DNA from: Actinomycetota bacterium
GTDB lineage: Bacteria > Actinomycetota > Thermoleophilia > Gaiellales > F1-60-MAGs149
Assembly: GCA_016870485.1 (NCBI GenBank)
Contig: VGBM01000001.1
Location: 161,786 to 225,785, forward strand
Length of the DNA: 64,000 nucleotides
Direction of reading: 5' to 3'
The notes under the pieces were generated by a model that searched no databases, was not told the origin of the DNA, and worked only from the letters and a program-made list of their open reading frames with translations. How positions within the stretch are numbered: the first letter of the stretch is position 1; every line of letters starts with the position of its first letter. Below are positions 33,948-41,642 of the stretch, in pieces. A program made the translations under genes and the position numbers.

Positions 33948-34907
33948 ATGTCGAGGGTCCACCTCGCGCTCCTCGCCGCGCTCGTCGCGGCGCTGATCGG
34001 GATGGTCGCCGTGATGGTGCGCGCGTCCACCGGCGGCGACGGGCCTCGCCCCGCCGCGGAGGCCGCGGTCGATGAGGCGACGCCCACCACCGCCGAGCCG
34101 ACGACCACGGCGACCGGGTCCGCGGCGACCGAAGCGGCGGCCGCGACCGCCCCGGAGGCCGCCACGACCACGGGCGACGGCGAGCGCCTCGTCCTGCCGC
34201 GGCCGCTCCCGGAGCGCACCCTGAACGTCCCGATCCTGATGTACCACCGCATCGCGCGGCCCTCGGCGGGAGCCGGTGCCTACGAGCGCGACCTGACCGT
34301 CGGCCCCCGTGACTTCGCGCGGCAGATGGCCTGGCTCGCGGACGCCGGCTACGCGTCGATCACCCAGCGTCAGCTCTTCGCCGCGCTGATGGAGGGCGCA
34401 CCGCTACCGGAGCGGCCCGTCCTGATCACCTTCGACGACGGCTACCGCGAGATCGCCGAGACGGCCGCGCCGATCATGGCCCGCCACGGCCTGACGGGTA
34501 CCGCGTACGTGATCACCGACCGCATCCTCGCCGACCCGGCCGCCGCGCCGCTGTGGATGACCGAGGACCAGCTGCGGGACCTCGCGGCCGCCGGCTGGGA
34601 CATCGGGTCCCACACGGTCACGCACCGGGAGCTGTCGCTGGTCGACGAGGCGACGGCGCTGCGCGAGCTGCGGGCGTCGCGCTTCCGCCTGGAGCGCATC
34701 CTCGGCCGGCCCGTGCAGTGGTTCTGCTACCCGGTCGGCAAGTACGACACGGCCTCCGAGGGGCTCGTGCGGCGGGCCGGGTACGTCCTCGCCGTGACCA
34801 CCGACGAGGGCACCCTGCAGCGGGCAGATCAGCCCTTGCTTCTGCAACGCGTCCGGGTCAGCGACGACACCGGCGTCGCCGGGCTGCGCGCGCGGCTCGG
34901 CGGCTGA
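33948..34907 (+). CDS. Polysaccharide deacetylase, membrane-anchored
   Basis: 319 residues: signal anchor (about 6-25), a low-complexity Thr/Ala/Glu linker to about residue 85, then a NodB carbohydrate esterase 4 domain. Catalytic Asp163-Asp164 lie in TFDDGY; zinc His222 and His226 in SHTVTH; FCYPVGKYD and MYHRI complete the motifs. It likely removes acetyl groups from peptidoglycan or another surface glycan outside the membrane. It is the live copy of a tandem pair whose upstream member lost all metal ligands. Its stop abuts that of the DeoC-like gene in GCTGATCAGC. Confidence 0.93.
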   Translation: MSRVHLALLAALVAALIGMVAVMVRASTGGDGPRPAAEAAVDEATPTTAEPTTTATGSAATEAAAATAPEAATTTGDGERLVLPRPLPERTLNVPILMYHRIARPSAGAGAYERDLTVGPRDFARQMAWLADAGYASITQRQLFAALMEGAPLPERPVLITFDDGYREIAETAAPIMARHGLTGTAYVITDRILADPAAAPLWMTEDQLRDLAAAGWDIGSHTVTHRELSLVDEATALRELRASRFRLERILGRPVQWFCYPVGKYDTASEGLVRRAGYVLAVTTDEGTLQRADQPLLLQRVRVSDDTGVAGLRARLGG

Positions 34908-35585
34908 TCAGCGGTCGCTGTCGCCGCGCAGGAGGTCCGCCGTCGGGGCCCCGACCCGGTTCGCGCCGGCCACGAGCAGCACGGCGGCCTCGTCCGCCCC
35001 GCGCACGGCCCGCACGGCCTTCAGCGCGATCCCGGCGCCGAGCTCCTCGCGCATCAGCTCGACGTCGAGCGCGTCGGGGGCCTCGGGTGCGAGCCCCGTC
35101 GACGTGACCAGCATGTCTACCCCGCCGGCCGCGACGGCGCGGGCGAGGAGCCGCAGGGTGCGGTCGTCGAAGGCCGCGGTCTCGATCACGGCGCGCACGA
35201 GCGCCTCGGGCCGCGCCTCCCGTGCGGCGCGTGCGCACAGCCGCAGCTCGTCGCGCACGTGGTTGGGGTCCCCGGAGGCGAAGCGGGCCAGGTCGACGAC
35301 CACCTCGACCTCCTGGGCGCCGTCCTCGAGCGCCTGCCGGCAGGCCCGTGCCTTCACCGGGGGACGATCGGCGCCGAGTGGATGGGAGATCAGCGCCACG
35401 AGCTTCACGTCCGAGCCGCGCAGGGCCTCGGCCGCGCCCGGGACGTGCGTCGGCAGCACGCAGACCGCCGCCACGTGCAGCTCGCGGGCCTGGGCGCAGA
35501 GCCCCGCGCAGTCCGCGTCGGTGGCGCGCGGGCGCAGGAGCATCAGCTCGACGCTTTTGGCGATATCGGACGGCCGCGGGCCCAC
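34908..35585 (-). CDS. DeoC-like aldolase-fold protein lacking the Schiff-base lysine
   Basis: 225 residues aligning along their length with deoxyribose-phosphate aldolase (ELMLLRPRATDADCAGLC, LHVAAVCVLP, ISHPLGA, VRAVIETAAF). The reactive-lysine motif VKTSTGF reads LVTSTGL: Val160 replaces the Lys that forms the imine. The second conserved lysine remains (Lys189 in IALKAV), and the aspartate block EIDMVIN reads EVEVVVD. A normal DERA reaction is unlikely. GTG start with TACGCT six bases upstream and a ten-base inverted repeat next to it. Confidence 0.85.
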   Translation of the reverse strand: MGPRPSDIAKSVELMLLRPRATDADCAGLCAQARELHVAAVCVLPTHVPGAAEALRGSDVKLVALISHPLGADRPPVKARACRQALEDGAQEVEVVVDLARFASGDPNHVRDELRLCARAAREARPEALVRAVIETAAFDDRTLRLLARAVAAGGVDMLVTSTGLAPEAPDALDVELMREELGAGIALKAVRAVRGADEAAVLLVAGANRVGAPTADLLRGDSDR

Positions 35586-35591
35586 GGGCGG

Positions 35592-35597
35592 AGCGTA
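35592..35597 (-). promoter_or_regulatory. Minus-10 box (TACGCT) of DeoC-like gene
   Basis: TACGCT, six-base spacer CCGCCC, GTG at 35585; touches the inverted repeat at 35597-35626. Confidence 0.6.
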
Positions 35598-35626
35598 TCG
35601 GCAGCGTGACCCCGCTCGCTGCCGAT
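35597..35626. promoter_or_regulatory. Inverted repeat, candidate operator
   Basis: Perfect ten-base arms ATCGGCAGCG and CGCTGCCGAT separated by ten bases, one helical turn apart from centre to centre of about two turns. It sits just upstream of the DeoC-like minus-10 box and between two divergent promoters, as expected for a repressor site. Confidence 0.5.
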
Positions 35627-35641
35627 TGACCGCCCTTCGTC

Positions 35642-35647
35642 TAGACT
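35642..35647 (+). promoter_or_regulatory. Minus-10 box (TAGACT) of the DUF4015 gene
   Basis: TAGACT 13 bases before the ATG at 35661, giving a very short leader rather than a strictly leaderless start. Confidence 0.45.
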
Positions 35648-35660
35648 GGCCGGTCCAGAG

Positions 35661-36896
35661 ATGGGCGACTTCCGCGACCAGCAGCGCTACGACGCGCACC
35701 AGGAGGCGCTGCGCAACTCGCGCCGCGCGAAGCAGCGCGCCGCCGCCCGCGCGACGCAGCGCAAGCGCCGCGTCGTGCTGGTCGCGCTGCTCCTCCTCCC
35801 CGTGGCCGTCGCCGCCCTCGCCTTCACCTGGAGCCGCGAGCAGGCGGCGCCGGCGCCCGTCGAGGCCGAGCCGGCGAAGCCGCTGACCTCGCAGGCCCTC
35901 GCTGCCACCGGTGGCCGCGTGCCGATGCCCGACCACATCCGCGGCGTGCACGTGACGAGCTACGCCGTCGCGACGCCGAGCCTGTGGGAGCCGATCATCA
36001 ACCTCGCCGACCCCGGCGTCGGGATGAACTCGATCCAGATCGACATCAAGGACGAGCGCGGCGAGGTCGCCTTCACCACGCCGATCCCCACGGCGCGCGA
36101 CTCCGGCGCGCACATGAACGTCTACGACCCGGTCAAGACGCTGCGCGAGGCGCACCAGCGCGGGCTCTACGTGATCGGCCGGATCGTCACCTTCCAGGAC
36201 GGCTACGCTTCGCGCGCCAATCCGGGGATCGCCGTCAAGCGCAAGAACGGGCAGCTCTGGGAGAACAACCTCGGCATCACCTGGCTCGATCCGTCAAACG
36301 AGGAGGCGTGGGAGTACCCGCTGCAACTCGCGGCCTACGCCGCCGAGCTCGGCTTCGACGAGATCATGTTCGACTACGTCCGCTACCCGACGGACGGCGA
36401 CCTCGAGTCCGTCCGCCTCAGCGACCCCGGCCGCAACAAGGACGAGGCGATCACCGCCTTCCTGAAGCGCGCGTCCCGGGAGCTCAAGCCGCGCGGCGTG
36501 CGCGTGTCGGCCGCCTTCTTCGGCCTCGCCGCCTCTGAGGACCTCGGCATCGGCCAGAAGCCCGGCAAGCTGCGCAACTCCCTCGACGCCTTCTACCCGA
36601 TGATCTACCCGTCCCACTTCGGGGCCGGACAATTCAACATCGACGATCCCGACGGCGCTCCCGGGCCCACGATCGCCGCCGCGATGGCCGACTGGCGCCG
36701 CCGCACGAACGGCGGCTCGGCCGACCTGCGCCCCTGGCTCCAGGACTTCACGATGGGCGAGCGCGAGTACGGCCTCGCGGAGGTCAAGGAGCAGATCGCC
36801 GCCGCCGAGGCCACGGGCGCCGGCGGCTGGCTGCTCTGGAACGCCCGGTGCATCTACACGCCGGGCGTCTTCGAGGGCACCGCGGGCCAGCCGTAG
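35661..36896 (+). CDS. DUF4015 putative glycoside hydrolase, membrane-anchored
   Basis: 411 residues. A basic cytoplasmic N-terminus (about 38 residues), one membrane helix (VVLVALLLLPVAVAALAF), then a TIM-barrel domain of the DUF4015 putative glycosyl hydrolase family: GVHVTSYAVATP, MNSIQIDIKDERGEV, FDEIMFDYVRYP with the likely acidic catalytic residues, and RPWLQDFT near the end. It presumably acts on surface polysaccharide outside the membrane; the substrate is unknown. It neighbours two deacetylase-fold proteins, consistent with envelope glycan work (inference). Confidence 0.88.
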   Translation: MGDFRDQQRYDAHQEALRNSRRAKQRAAARATQRKRRVVLVALLLLPVAVAALAFTWSREQAAPAPVEAEPAKPLTSQALAATGGRVPMPDHIRGVHVTSYAVATPSLWEPIINLADPGVGMNSIQIDIKDERGEVAFTTPIPTARDSGAHMNVYDPVKTLREAHQRGLYVIGRIVTFQDGYASRANPGIAVKRKNGQLWENNLGITWLDPSNEEAWEYPLQLAAYAAELGFDEIMFDYVRYPTDGDLESVRLSDPGRNKDEAITAFLKRASRELKPRGVRVSAAFFGLAASEDLGIGQKPGKLRNSLDAFYPMIYPSHFGAGQFNIDDPDGAPGPTIAAAMADWRRRTNGGSADLRPWLQDFTMGEREYGLAEVKEQIAAAEATGAGGWLLWNARCIYTPGVFEGTAGQP

Positions 36897-36907
36897 CCGG
36901 CTACGGC
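36890..36907. terminator. Symmetric hairpin spanning two convergent stop codons
   Basis: 18-base palindrome GCCGTAGCCGGCTACGGC; as RNA on either strand it forms a seven-pair stem with loop CCGG. It contains the TAG of the DUF4015 gene and, on the other strand, the TAG of era. A bidirectional terminator is possible, though there is no T run. Confidence 0.4.
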
Positions 36908-37785
36908 CCGAGCCGGTCGAGCAGCGCCGGGTCGTCGCGCCAGCCCCGCTGCGTTCGCACCCGCAGGTCGAGCATCGCCTTCGCGCCGAGGACCCGCTCG
37001 ATCGGGGGACGCGCGGCGGAGCCGATCGCCTTCACCATCGCACCGCCGGCGCCGACCACGATGCCCTGCTGCGACTTCGACTCGACGTAGATCACGGCCT
37101 CAATGCGGGCGGCGCGCCGCCGCGTGGGCGGCTCGTACTCCTCGACCACCACGGTGAGCGCGTGCGGGACCTCCTCGCGCAGCCGTCGCAGTGCCTGCTC
37201 GCGGATCAGCTCGGCGATCTGCAGGCGCACGGGATCGGACGAGCGGGCCTCCGGCGGGAACAGCGCCGGGCCCTCCGGCGCCAGCCGCACGAGGTCCGCC
37301 ACGAGCGCGGGGACGCCGTCGCCCGTCTTCGCCGAGACGGGGTGCAGCTCGGCGAAGTCGCCGAGACCCGAGGCGGCGGCCACGGCCTCGGCGATGCGCT
37401 CGGGCGCGAGCCGGTCGACCTTGTTGAGGGCGATCACCACCGGCACCCCGCTCCCGAACGCAATCTCCGCACTGGCCCGGTCGCCGCCGCCGATCGGCTG
37501 CGAGGCGTCGAGGACGAGCAGGACGACGTCCACGTCGGCGAGGGTCTCGGCCACGCTGCCTGCCATCCGCTCGGTCAGGCCGTCGCGCGGGACCTGCACG
37601 CCGGGCAGGTCGCAGAGGACCAGCTGCCACGCGTTGCCGTGCGCGATCCCCGCGATCCGCCGACGCGTGGTCTGCGGGCGGCTGGAGGTGATCGTCACGT
37701 GCTCACCGACGATCGCGTTCACGAGCGTGCTCTTGCCGACGTTCGGTCGGCCGGCGAGGCCGACGAGGGCGCAGCGGTGCTCCAC
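36901..37785 (-). CDS. era: GTPase Era
   Basis: Ribosome assembly GTPase that binds 16S rRNA near the anti-Shine-Dalgarno end. 294 residues: G1 GRPNVGKST, G3 DLPGVQVPRDG (canonical DTPG), G4 NKVD, and a C-terminal KH domain (AVIYVESKSQQGIVVGAGGAM, cut by the GxxG-like loop). The GTG start is preceded by TACCCT at six bases, so the mRNA of a factor that watches the anti-SD region is itself predicted to lack a leader. Confidence 0.96.
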   Translation of the reverse strand: MEHRCALVGLAGRPNVGKSTLVNAIVGEHVTITSSRPQTTRRRIAGIAHGNAWQLVLCDLPGVQVPRDGLTERMAGSVAETLADVDVVLLVLDASQPIGGGDRASAEIAFGSGVPVVIALNKVDRLAPERIAEAVAAASGLGDFAELHPVSAKTGDGVPALVADLVRLAPEGPALFPPEARSSDPVRLQIAELIREQALRRLREEVPHALTVVVEEYEPPTRRRAARIEAVIYVESKSQQGIVVGAGGAMVKAIGSAARPPIERVLGAKAMLDLRVRTQRGWRDDPALLDRLGP

Positions 37786-37791
37786 GGGCAG

Positions 37792-37797
37792 AGGGTA
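37792..37797 (-). promoter_or_regulatory. Minus-10 box (TACCCT) of era
   Basis: TACCCT, six-base spacer CTGCCC, GTG at 37785; leaderless pattern. Confidence 0.6.
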
Positions 37798-37827
37798 CGC
37801 GAGCCGCCGCGAACCGGAGTCGTTCTG

Positions 37828-37833
37828 TACTCT
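37828..37833 (+). promoter_or_regulatory. Minus-10 box (TACTCT) of the GntR regulator
   Basis: TACTCT ends five bases before the GTG at 37839. Confidence 0.5.
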
Positions 37834-37838
37834 GGCCC

Positions 37839-38594
37839 GTGGAGTTCATGGTGAGCGTCCCGCAGACCGCCCGCGACAGCGTCTTCCAGCCCCTCCAGGT
37901 GGAGGGGGCCGTCGAGCGCATCGTTCGCCGCCTCGGCGAGGCGATCGGCAGCGGCGTCCTGCGCCCCGGTGAGCGGCTGCCGCCCGAGCTCGAGCTCGCG
38001 GAGATGCTCGACGTCGCGCCGATGACCCTGCGCCAGGCCCTCGCGATCCTCCGCGACGCGGGCTACGTCGAGACCCGTCGCGGCCGCGGTGCCGGCTCGT
38101 TCGTGGCCGCGGACATCGCCGGTCCGCTCGGACAGGGCGGGCGCGTCCCCAGCGAGCGCGAGCTCGTCGACCTCGTCGACTGGCGCCGCGCGGTCAGCGG
38201 CGAGGCGGCCTTCCTCGCGGCGGAACGGGCCGACGCGGACGCGCTCGACGCGCTGTCGGCGGCCGCCGCGGCCACGGAGCGGGCCGCGCTCGGCGGCTTC
38301 GCCGACTACCGCCTCGCCGACAGCGGCTTTCACCTGGCCGTCGCGGAGGCCGCGGGCAGCCCGCGGCTCGTGGCCGCGGAGGCCTCGCTGCAGGCCGAGC
38401 TCGGCGAGATCCTCGCCGCGCTGCCCGGCACCTGGTCGACGGACGCGCTGCGCTCCTCGACGAGCGGGCACACCCCGATCCTCGCCTCCGTGCTGCAGGG
38501 GCGACCCGAGGCCGCACGCGCGGCGACGCTCGAGCACATCGAGGCGACGCGGGACTGGATCGTCGGCCTGCACCTCGGGCGGCTGTCCGCCTAG
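37839..38594 (+). CDS. GntR-family regulator, FadR/FCD type
   Basis: 251 residues: an N-terminal winged helix (GVLRPGERLPPELELAEML, then TLRQALAILRDAGYVETRRG) and an all-helical FCD ligand domain (YRLADSGFHLAVAEAAGSPR with the metal-binding His region). FCD regulators respond to small organic acids. It is placed 37 bases before a cytochrome P450 in the same direction, so it probably controls the P450-glutamine synthetase-Mo oxidoreductase cluster. TGCAT occurs twice, 17 bases apart, in the gap ahead of the P450 and could be part of its operator. Confidence 0.9.
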   Translation: MEFMVSVPQTARDSVFQPLQVEGAVERIVRRLGEAIGSGVLRPGERLPPELELAEMLDVAPMTLRQALAILRDAGYVETRRGRGAGSFVAADIAGPLGQGGRVPSERELVDLVDWRRAVSGEAAFLAAERADADALDALSAAAAATERAALGGFADYRLADSGFHLAVAEAAGSPRLVAAEASLQAELGEILAALPGTWSTDALRSSTSGHTPILASVLQGRPEAARAATLEHIEATRDWIVGLHLGRLSA

Positions 38595-38618
38595 GATTGC
38601 ATTTTGAACCCTACTGCA

Positions 38619-38624
38619 TAGAGT
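38619..38624 (+). promoter_or_regulatory. Minus-10 box (TAGAGT) of the P450 operon
   Basis: TAGAGT, seven-base spacer, ATG at 38632. The preceding gap is unusually AT-rich for this window and holds two TGCAT copies (38598 and 38615). Confidence 0.55.
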
Positions 38625-38631
38625 TCTCCGC

Positions 38632-39852
38632 ATGGCCCCGACCGAATCCCCCATCGACGCCCCGGACCTGCCCTTCTTCGACGTCAACGACCTCGCCTTC
38701 TCGGTCCGCTCCGACCTCGTGCGCGCGGCCCGTGACGCGGGCCCGTACGCCCGCACCCCGTACGGCCTCGCGGTCCTGCGCTACGAGCAGGTCAACAGCC
38801 TCGTCAACGACAAGCGGCTGATCCAGGGCAGTGCCCGCTGGTCGGAGCACAACGGCATCACCGGCGACTGGGCCCGCTGGTGGGCGAACATCGTGCTCAA
38901 CAAGGAGGGCGCCGAGCACGTCCGCCTGCGCAAGCTCGTCAACCCCGCCTTCGCCTCGCGCCACGTCGAGGGCCTCGTGCCGAAGTTCCAGGAGCTCGCG
39001 AACGAGCTGATCGACGGCTTTATCGGTGACGGGCGGTGCGAGTTCATGCACCGGTTCTCCGAGCCGTACGCGACGCGCGTGATCTGCCGACTGCTCGGCG
39101 TCACGGACGCCAACTGGGAGGAGCTCGCGCTCTACGCCGAGAAGATGAGCCTCGCGCTCTCGATCGCCGCGAGAGACCGCCTCGACGAGGTCGAGTGGGG
39201 TCTCGCCCAGATGGGCGCCTACGCCGACGAGCTGATCGCGGAGCGCCGCCGCACGAAGCACGAGGACTTCCTGCAGTCCCTCGTCGACGCCAACGAGGAC
39301 GGCGACCGCCTAACCGACGAGGAACTGCGCGACACCGTGATCCTGCTCTTCCAGGGCGGCATCGATACGACCCGCAACCAGCTCGGCCTCGGCATCGACC
39401 TGTTCGTGCGCCACGCCGACCAATGGTCGCTGCTCGGCCGCCATCCGGAGCTCGCCGCCAACGCCGTCGAGGAGGTCATGCGGATGCGCCCCACGACGAC
39501 GTGGGTCACGCGCGAGGCCGCAGAGGACTGCGATATCGACGGCATCCACGTGCCGAAGGGCACGACGGTCCACCTGTTCACCGAGTCGAGCGGCACCGAC
39601 ACCCGCGCGATCCCGGACCCAGACTTCGACATCACGAAGGACGACCGCCCGAAGCACTTCGGCTTCGGCGGGGGGCGCCACTACTGCCTCGGGCACTTCA
39701 TCGCCCGTGGCGACATGACCGAGGCGCTCGCGCTGCTCGCGCGGCGCCTCCCCGGCATCCGCTACGCCGAGGAGCCGACCTGGCTCCCCGACTCGGGCAA
39801 CACCGGCCCCGTCCGGCAGGTGATCACCTGGAGCCGCGCGGAGGCCCGATGA
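38632..39852 (+). CDS. Cytochrome P450
   Basis: 406-residue soluble bacterial P450 monooxygenase. I-helix GGIDTTRN with the acid-alcohol pair for oxygen activation; K-helix EEVMRMRPT (ExxR); heme loop FGFGGGRHYCLG with proximal Cys352. No membrane anchor, and no ferredoxin or ferredoxin reductase gene beside it, so electrons must come from elsewhere. The stop overlaps the ATG of the glutamine synthetase homologue. A role in oxidising an amine-linked substrate before or after gamma-glutamylation is inference. Confidence 0.95.
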   Translation: MAPTESPIDAPDLPFFDVNDLAFSVRSDLVRAARDAGPYARTPYGLAVLRYEQVNSLVNDKRLIQGSARWSEHNGITGDWARWWANIVLNKEGAEHVRLRKLVNPAFASRHVEGLVPKFQELANELIDGFIGDGRCEFMHRFSEPYATRVICRLLGVTDANWEELALYAEKMSLALSIAARDRLDEVEWGLAQMGAYADELIAERRRTKHEDFLQSLVDANEDGDRLTDEELRDTVILLFQGGIDTTRNQLGLGIDLFVRHADQWSLLGRHPELAANAVEEVMRMRPTTTWVTREAAEDCDIDGIHVPKGTTVHLFTESSGTDTRAIPDPDFDITKDDRPKHFGFGGGRHYCLGHFIARGDMTEALALLARRLPGIRYAEEPTWLPDSGNTGPVRQVITWSRAEAR

Positions 39853-40913
39853 CCGATGCCCTGACCGCCCACCGCGAGGCGAACGCGAAAGCGGCGGACG
39901 ACATCGCCGCCCGCGTCAAGCAGGTGAACGTGGAGTTCATCTACTACCAGTTCGTCTCGATCAACGGCCGCGTTCTGGCCAAGGTCGTCCCCGCCGCCCA
40001 CGTCCGCCGCAGCCTCGACAAGGGCGTCCAGTTCCACGGCTCAGCCGCCGCGGACGTGGCCGCCGACCGCCACGGCGAGCTCTTCGGCGGCGGCATCGAG
40101 GCCGCCGAGTTCGTCGTCATGCCGGACCCGGAGACCTTCCAGGTCCTGCCGTGGGAGCCGAGCGTCGGCCGCTTCCTCTGCCGCCTCTACCGCCGCGACG
40201 ACGCGCACACGGACCCCGGCGCCCCCTTCGGCCCCGACTGCCGCGGCAACCTGCGCCGCCAGCTCGAGGCGCTCGAGGCCCGCACCGGGTACGAGCTGCG
40301 CTCCGGCTGCGAGCCGGAGACCACGTGGCAGGGCGAGGGCTACGACGCCGCCACCCGGCCCGGCGTCAGCACGGCGTACCACGCCGGCACGCTCGAGCAG
40401 GTGCGCGAGATCTACCAGCGCGTGATCCGCTACGCCCAGGCGCTCGACATCGACATGATCGAGGGCGACTACGAGGACTCGGGCCAGATCGAGCTCAACT
40501 TCATGTTCGACCGGGCCGACCGCACCGCCGACCGCCTGATCACCTACCGGCAGATCTGCGTGCAGGTGGCCCGCGAGCTCGGAATCGGGGTCACGTTCAT
40601 GCCGAAGCCGACGCTCGGGATCATGGGCAACGGCTGCCACCACAACCTGTCCCTGTGGCGCGACGGCGCGAGCGCCTTCGCCGACCCGGGCCCCGCCCCG
40701 GCCGCCGGTGAGCCCGGCCCCGAGCGCTTCACGCCGCTGCCCCTGATCCTCGGCGACGCCGTCGAGGCCTTCGCGGACTCGGCCTTCGCGCGGGCGGCGT
40801 TGGGCGACGAGCTGCACGCCCTGTACCGTGACTTCAAGCGCGACGAGTGGGCCCGCTTCTGCGGCGCCCTGACCGATTGGGAGTTCGAGATGTACCGGAA
40901 CTGGATCCCGTGA
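39849..40913 (+). CDS. Glutamine synthetase homologue with an internal deletion
   Basis: 354 residues, about 110 fewer than the GlnA in this window. The first two thirds keep GS motifs: GCEPETTW (Glu pair), YEDSGQIELNF (Glu pair), NGCHHNLSL (His). The sequence then jumps from SAFADPGP to LPLILGDAVEAFAD. The glutamate loop NPxxNSYKRL and the catalytic and nucleotide-binding arginines are absent. The frame stays open and the C-terminus (WEFEMYRNW) is normal. It is either a pseudoenzyme, a decayed gene or an assembly deletion. The family position suggests a gamma-glutamyl-amine ligase of PuuA type. Confidence 0.82.
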   Translation: MTDALTAHREANAKAADDIAARVKQVNVEFIYYQFVSINGRVLAKVVPAAHVRRSLDKGVQFHGSAAADVAADRHGELFGGGIEAAEFVVMPDPETFQVLPWEPSVGRFLCRLYRRDDAHTDPGAPFGPDCRGNLRRQLEALEARTGYELRSGCEPETTWQGEGYDAATRPGVSTAYHAGTLEQVREIYQRVIRYAQALDIDMIEGDYEDSGQIELNFMFDRADRTADRLITYRQICVQVARELGIGVTFMPKPTLGIMGNGCHHNLSLWRDGASAFADPGPAPAAGEPGPERFTPLPLILGDAVEAFADSAFARAALGDELHALYRDFKRDEWARFCGALTDWEFEMYRNWIP

Positions 40914-41632
40914 GCGGCGGCCTCGACCTCGTGGCCGACGGCCGCCTGACCCTCGGCTGCGGTGACCTCGACGCGATGCCCCTGATGGGCCTGATCCGCC
41001 CTGACGGCACGCGGCCGGGCTACGAGCCCGCTGCCGCCGCACTGGTGGCCGCGCAGCTCGGGCTCGAGCTGGTGTGGGTGCCGCTCGAGTGGAGCGCCTT
41101 CTACCCCGCCCTGCACGCCGGCACAGTGGACGGCATCTGGTGCGGGCAGGGCATCACCGAGCACCGCCGCACGCTCGCGGACTTCACGCGGCCCTACGCG
41201 GTCTTCAGCGAGTCCCTGGTGACCCGCATCGAGTGCCCGGCCTCCACCCCGGAGGAGTGCGCGGGGCTGCGCGTCGGCGCGATCGCCGAGAGCACCAACA
41301 TGGCCCTCACCGAGACGTTCCCCGGCGTGATCGCCGTGCCCTTCGACGGCGCGACCGACGACGTCTACGCCGACATGATCGCCGCCACTCGCTCCGGCGA
41401 GATCGACGGCTTCGTCGATGACGACGTCGTCATGGTCCCCCTCGATGCGGACCCCGAGCTGCGCCTCGCCTTCACGGTCGAGACCCGTAACCCGTGGGGC
41501 ATCGCGGTGCGCAAGGGCGAGGACGGGCTGCGCGACGCGCTCGACGGCGCGCTCGGGGCGATCATCGCCGACGGGTCCCTCGAGGCCGCCTGGCGTCGGC
41601 ACATGCCGGACCTGCCGTGGCCGCTGGGCTAG
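40910..41632 (+). CDS. Family 3 solute-binding domain protein without signal peptide
   Basis: 240 residues with the amino-acid-binding (SBP_bac_3) fold: LTLGCGDLDAMPLMGLI at the N-terminus, GTVDGIWCGQGITEHRR, LADFTRPYAVFSESLVTR, and AATRSGEIDGFVDD. No signal sequence precedes the first strand, so the protein should remain in the cytosol. No permease or ATPase is nearby. GTG overlaps the upstream stop (GTGA). An intracellular sensing or carrier function is possible; alternatively a signal peptide was lost. Confidence 0.85.
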   Translation: MSGGLDLVADGRLTLGCGDLDAMPLMGLIRPDGTRPGYEPAAAALVAAQLGLELVWVPLEWSAFYPALHAGTVDGIWCGQGITEHRRTLADFTRPYAVFSESLVTRIECPASTPEECAGLRVGAIAESTNMALTETFPGVIAVPFDGATDDVYADMIAATRSGEIDGFVDDDVVMVPLDADPELRLAFTVETRNPWGIAVRKGEDGLRDALDGALGAIIADGSLEAAWRRHMPDLPWPLG

Positions 41633-41642
41633 CGGGAGCTGC

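Noticed and set aside
35625-35630. TTGACC as a minus-35 box for the DUF4015 gene
   Set aside because: It lies only about ten bases before TAGACT, far from the usual 16-18 base spacing.
38604-38609. TTGAAC as a minus-35 box for the P450 operon
   Set aside because: It is nine bases from TAGAGT, so the spacing does not fit.
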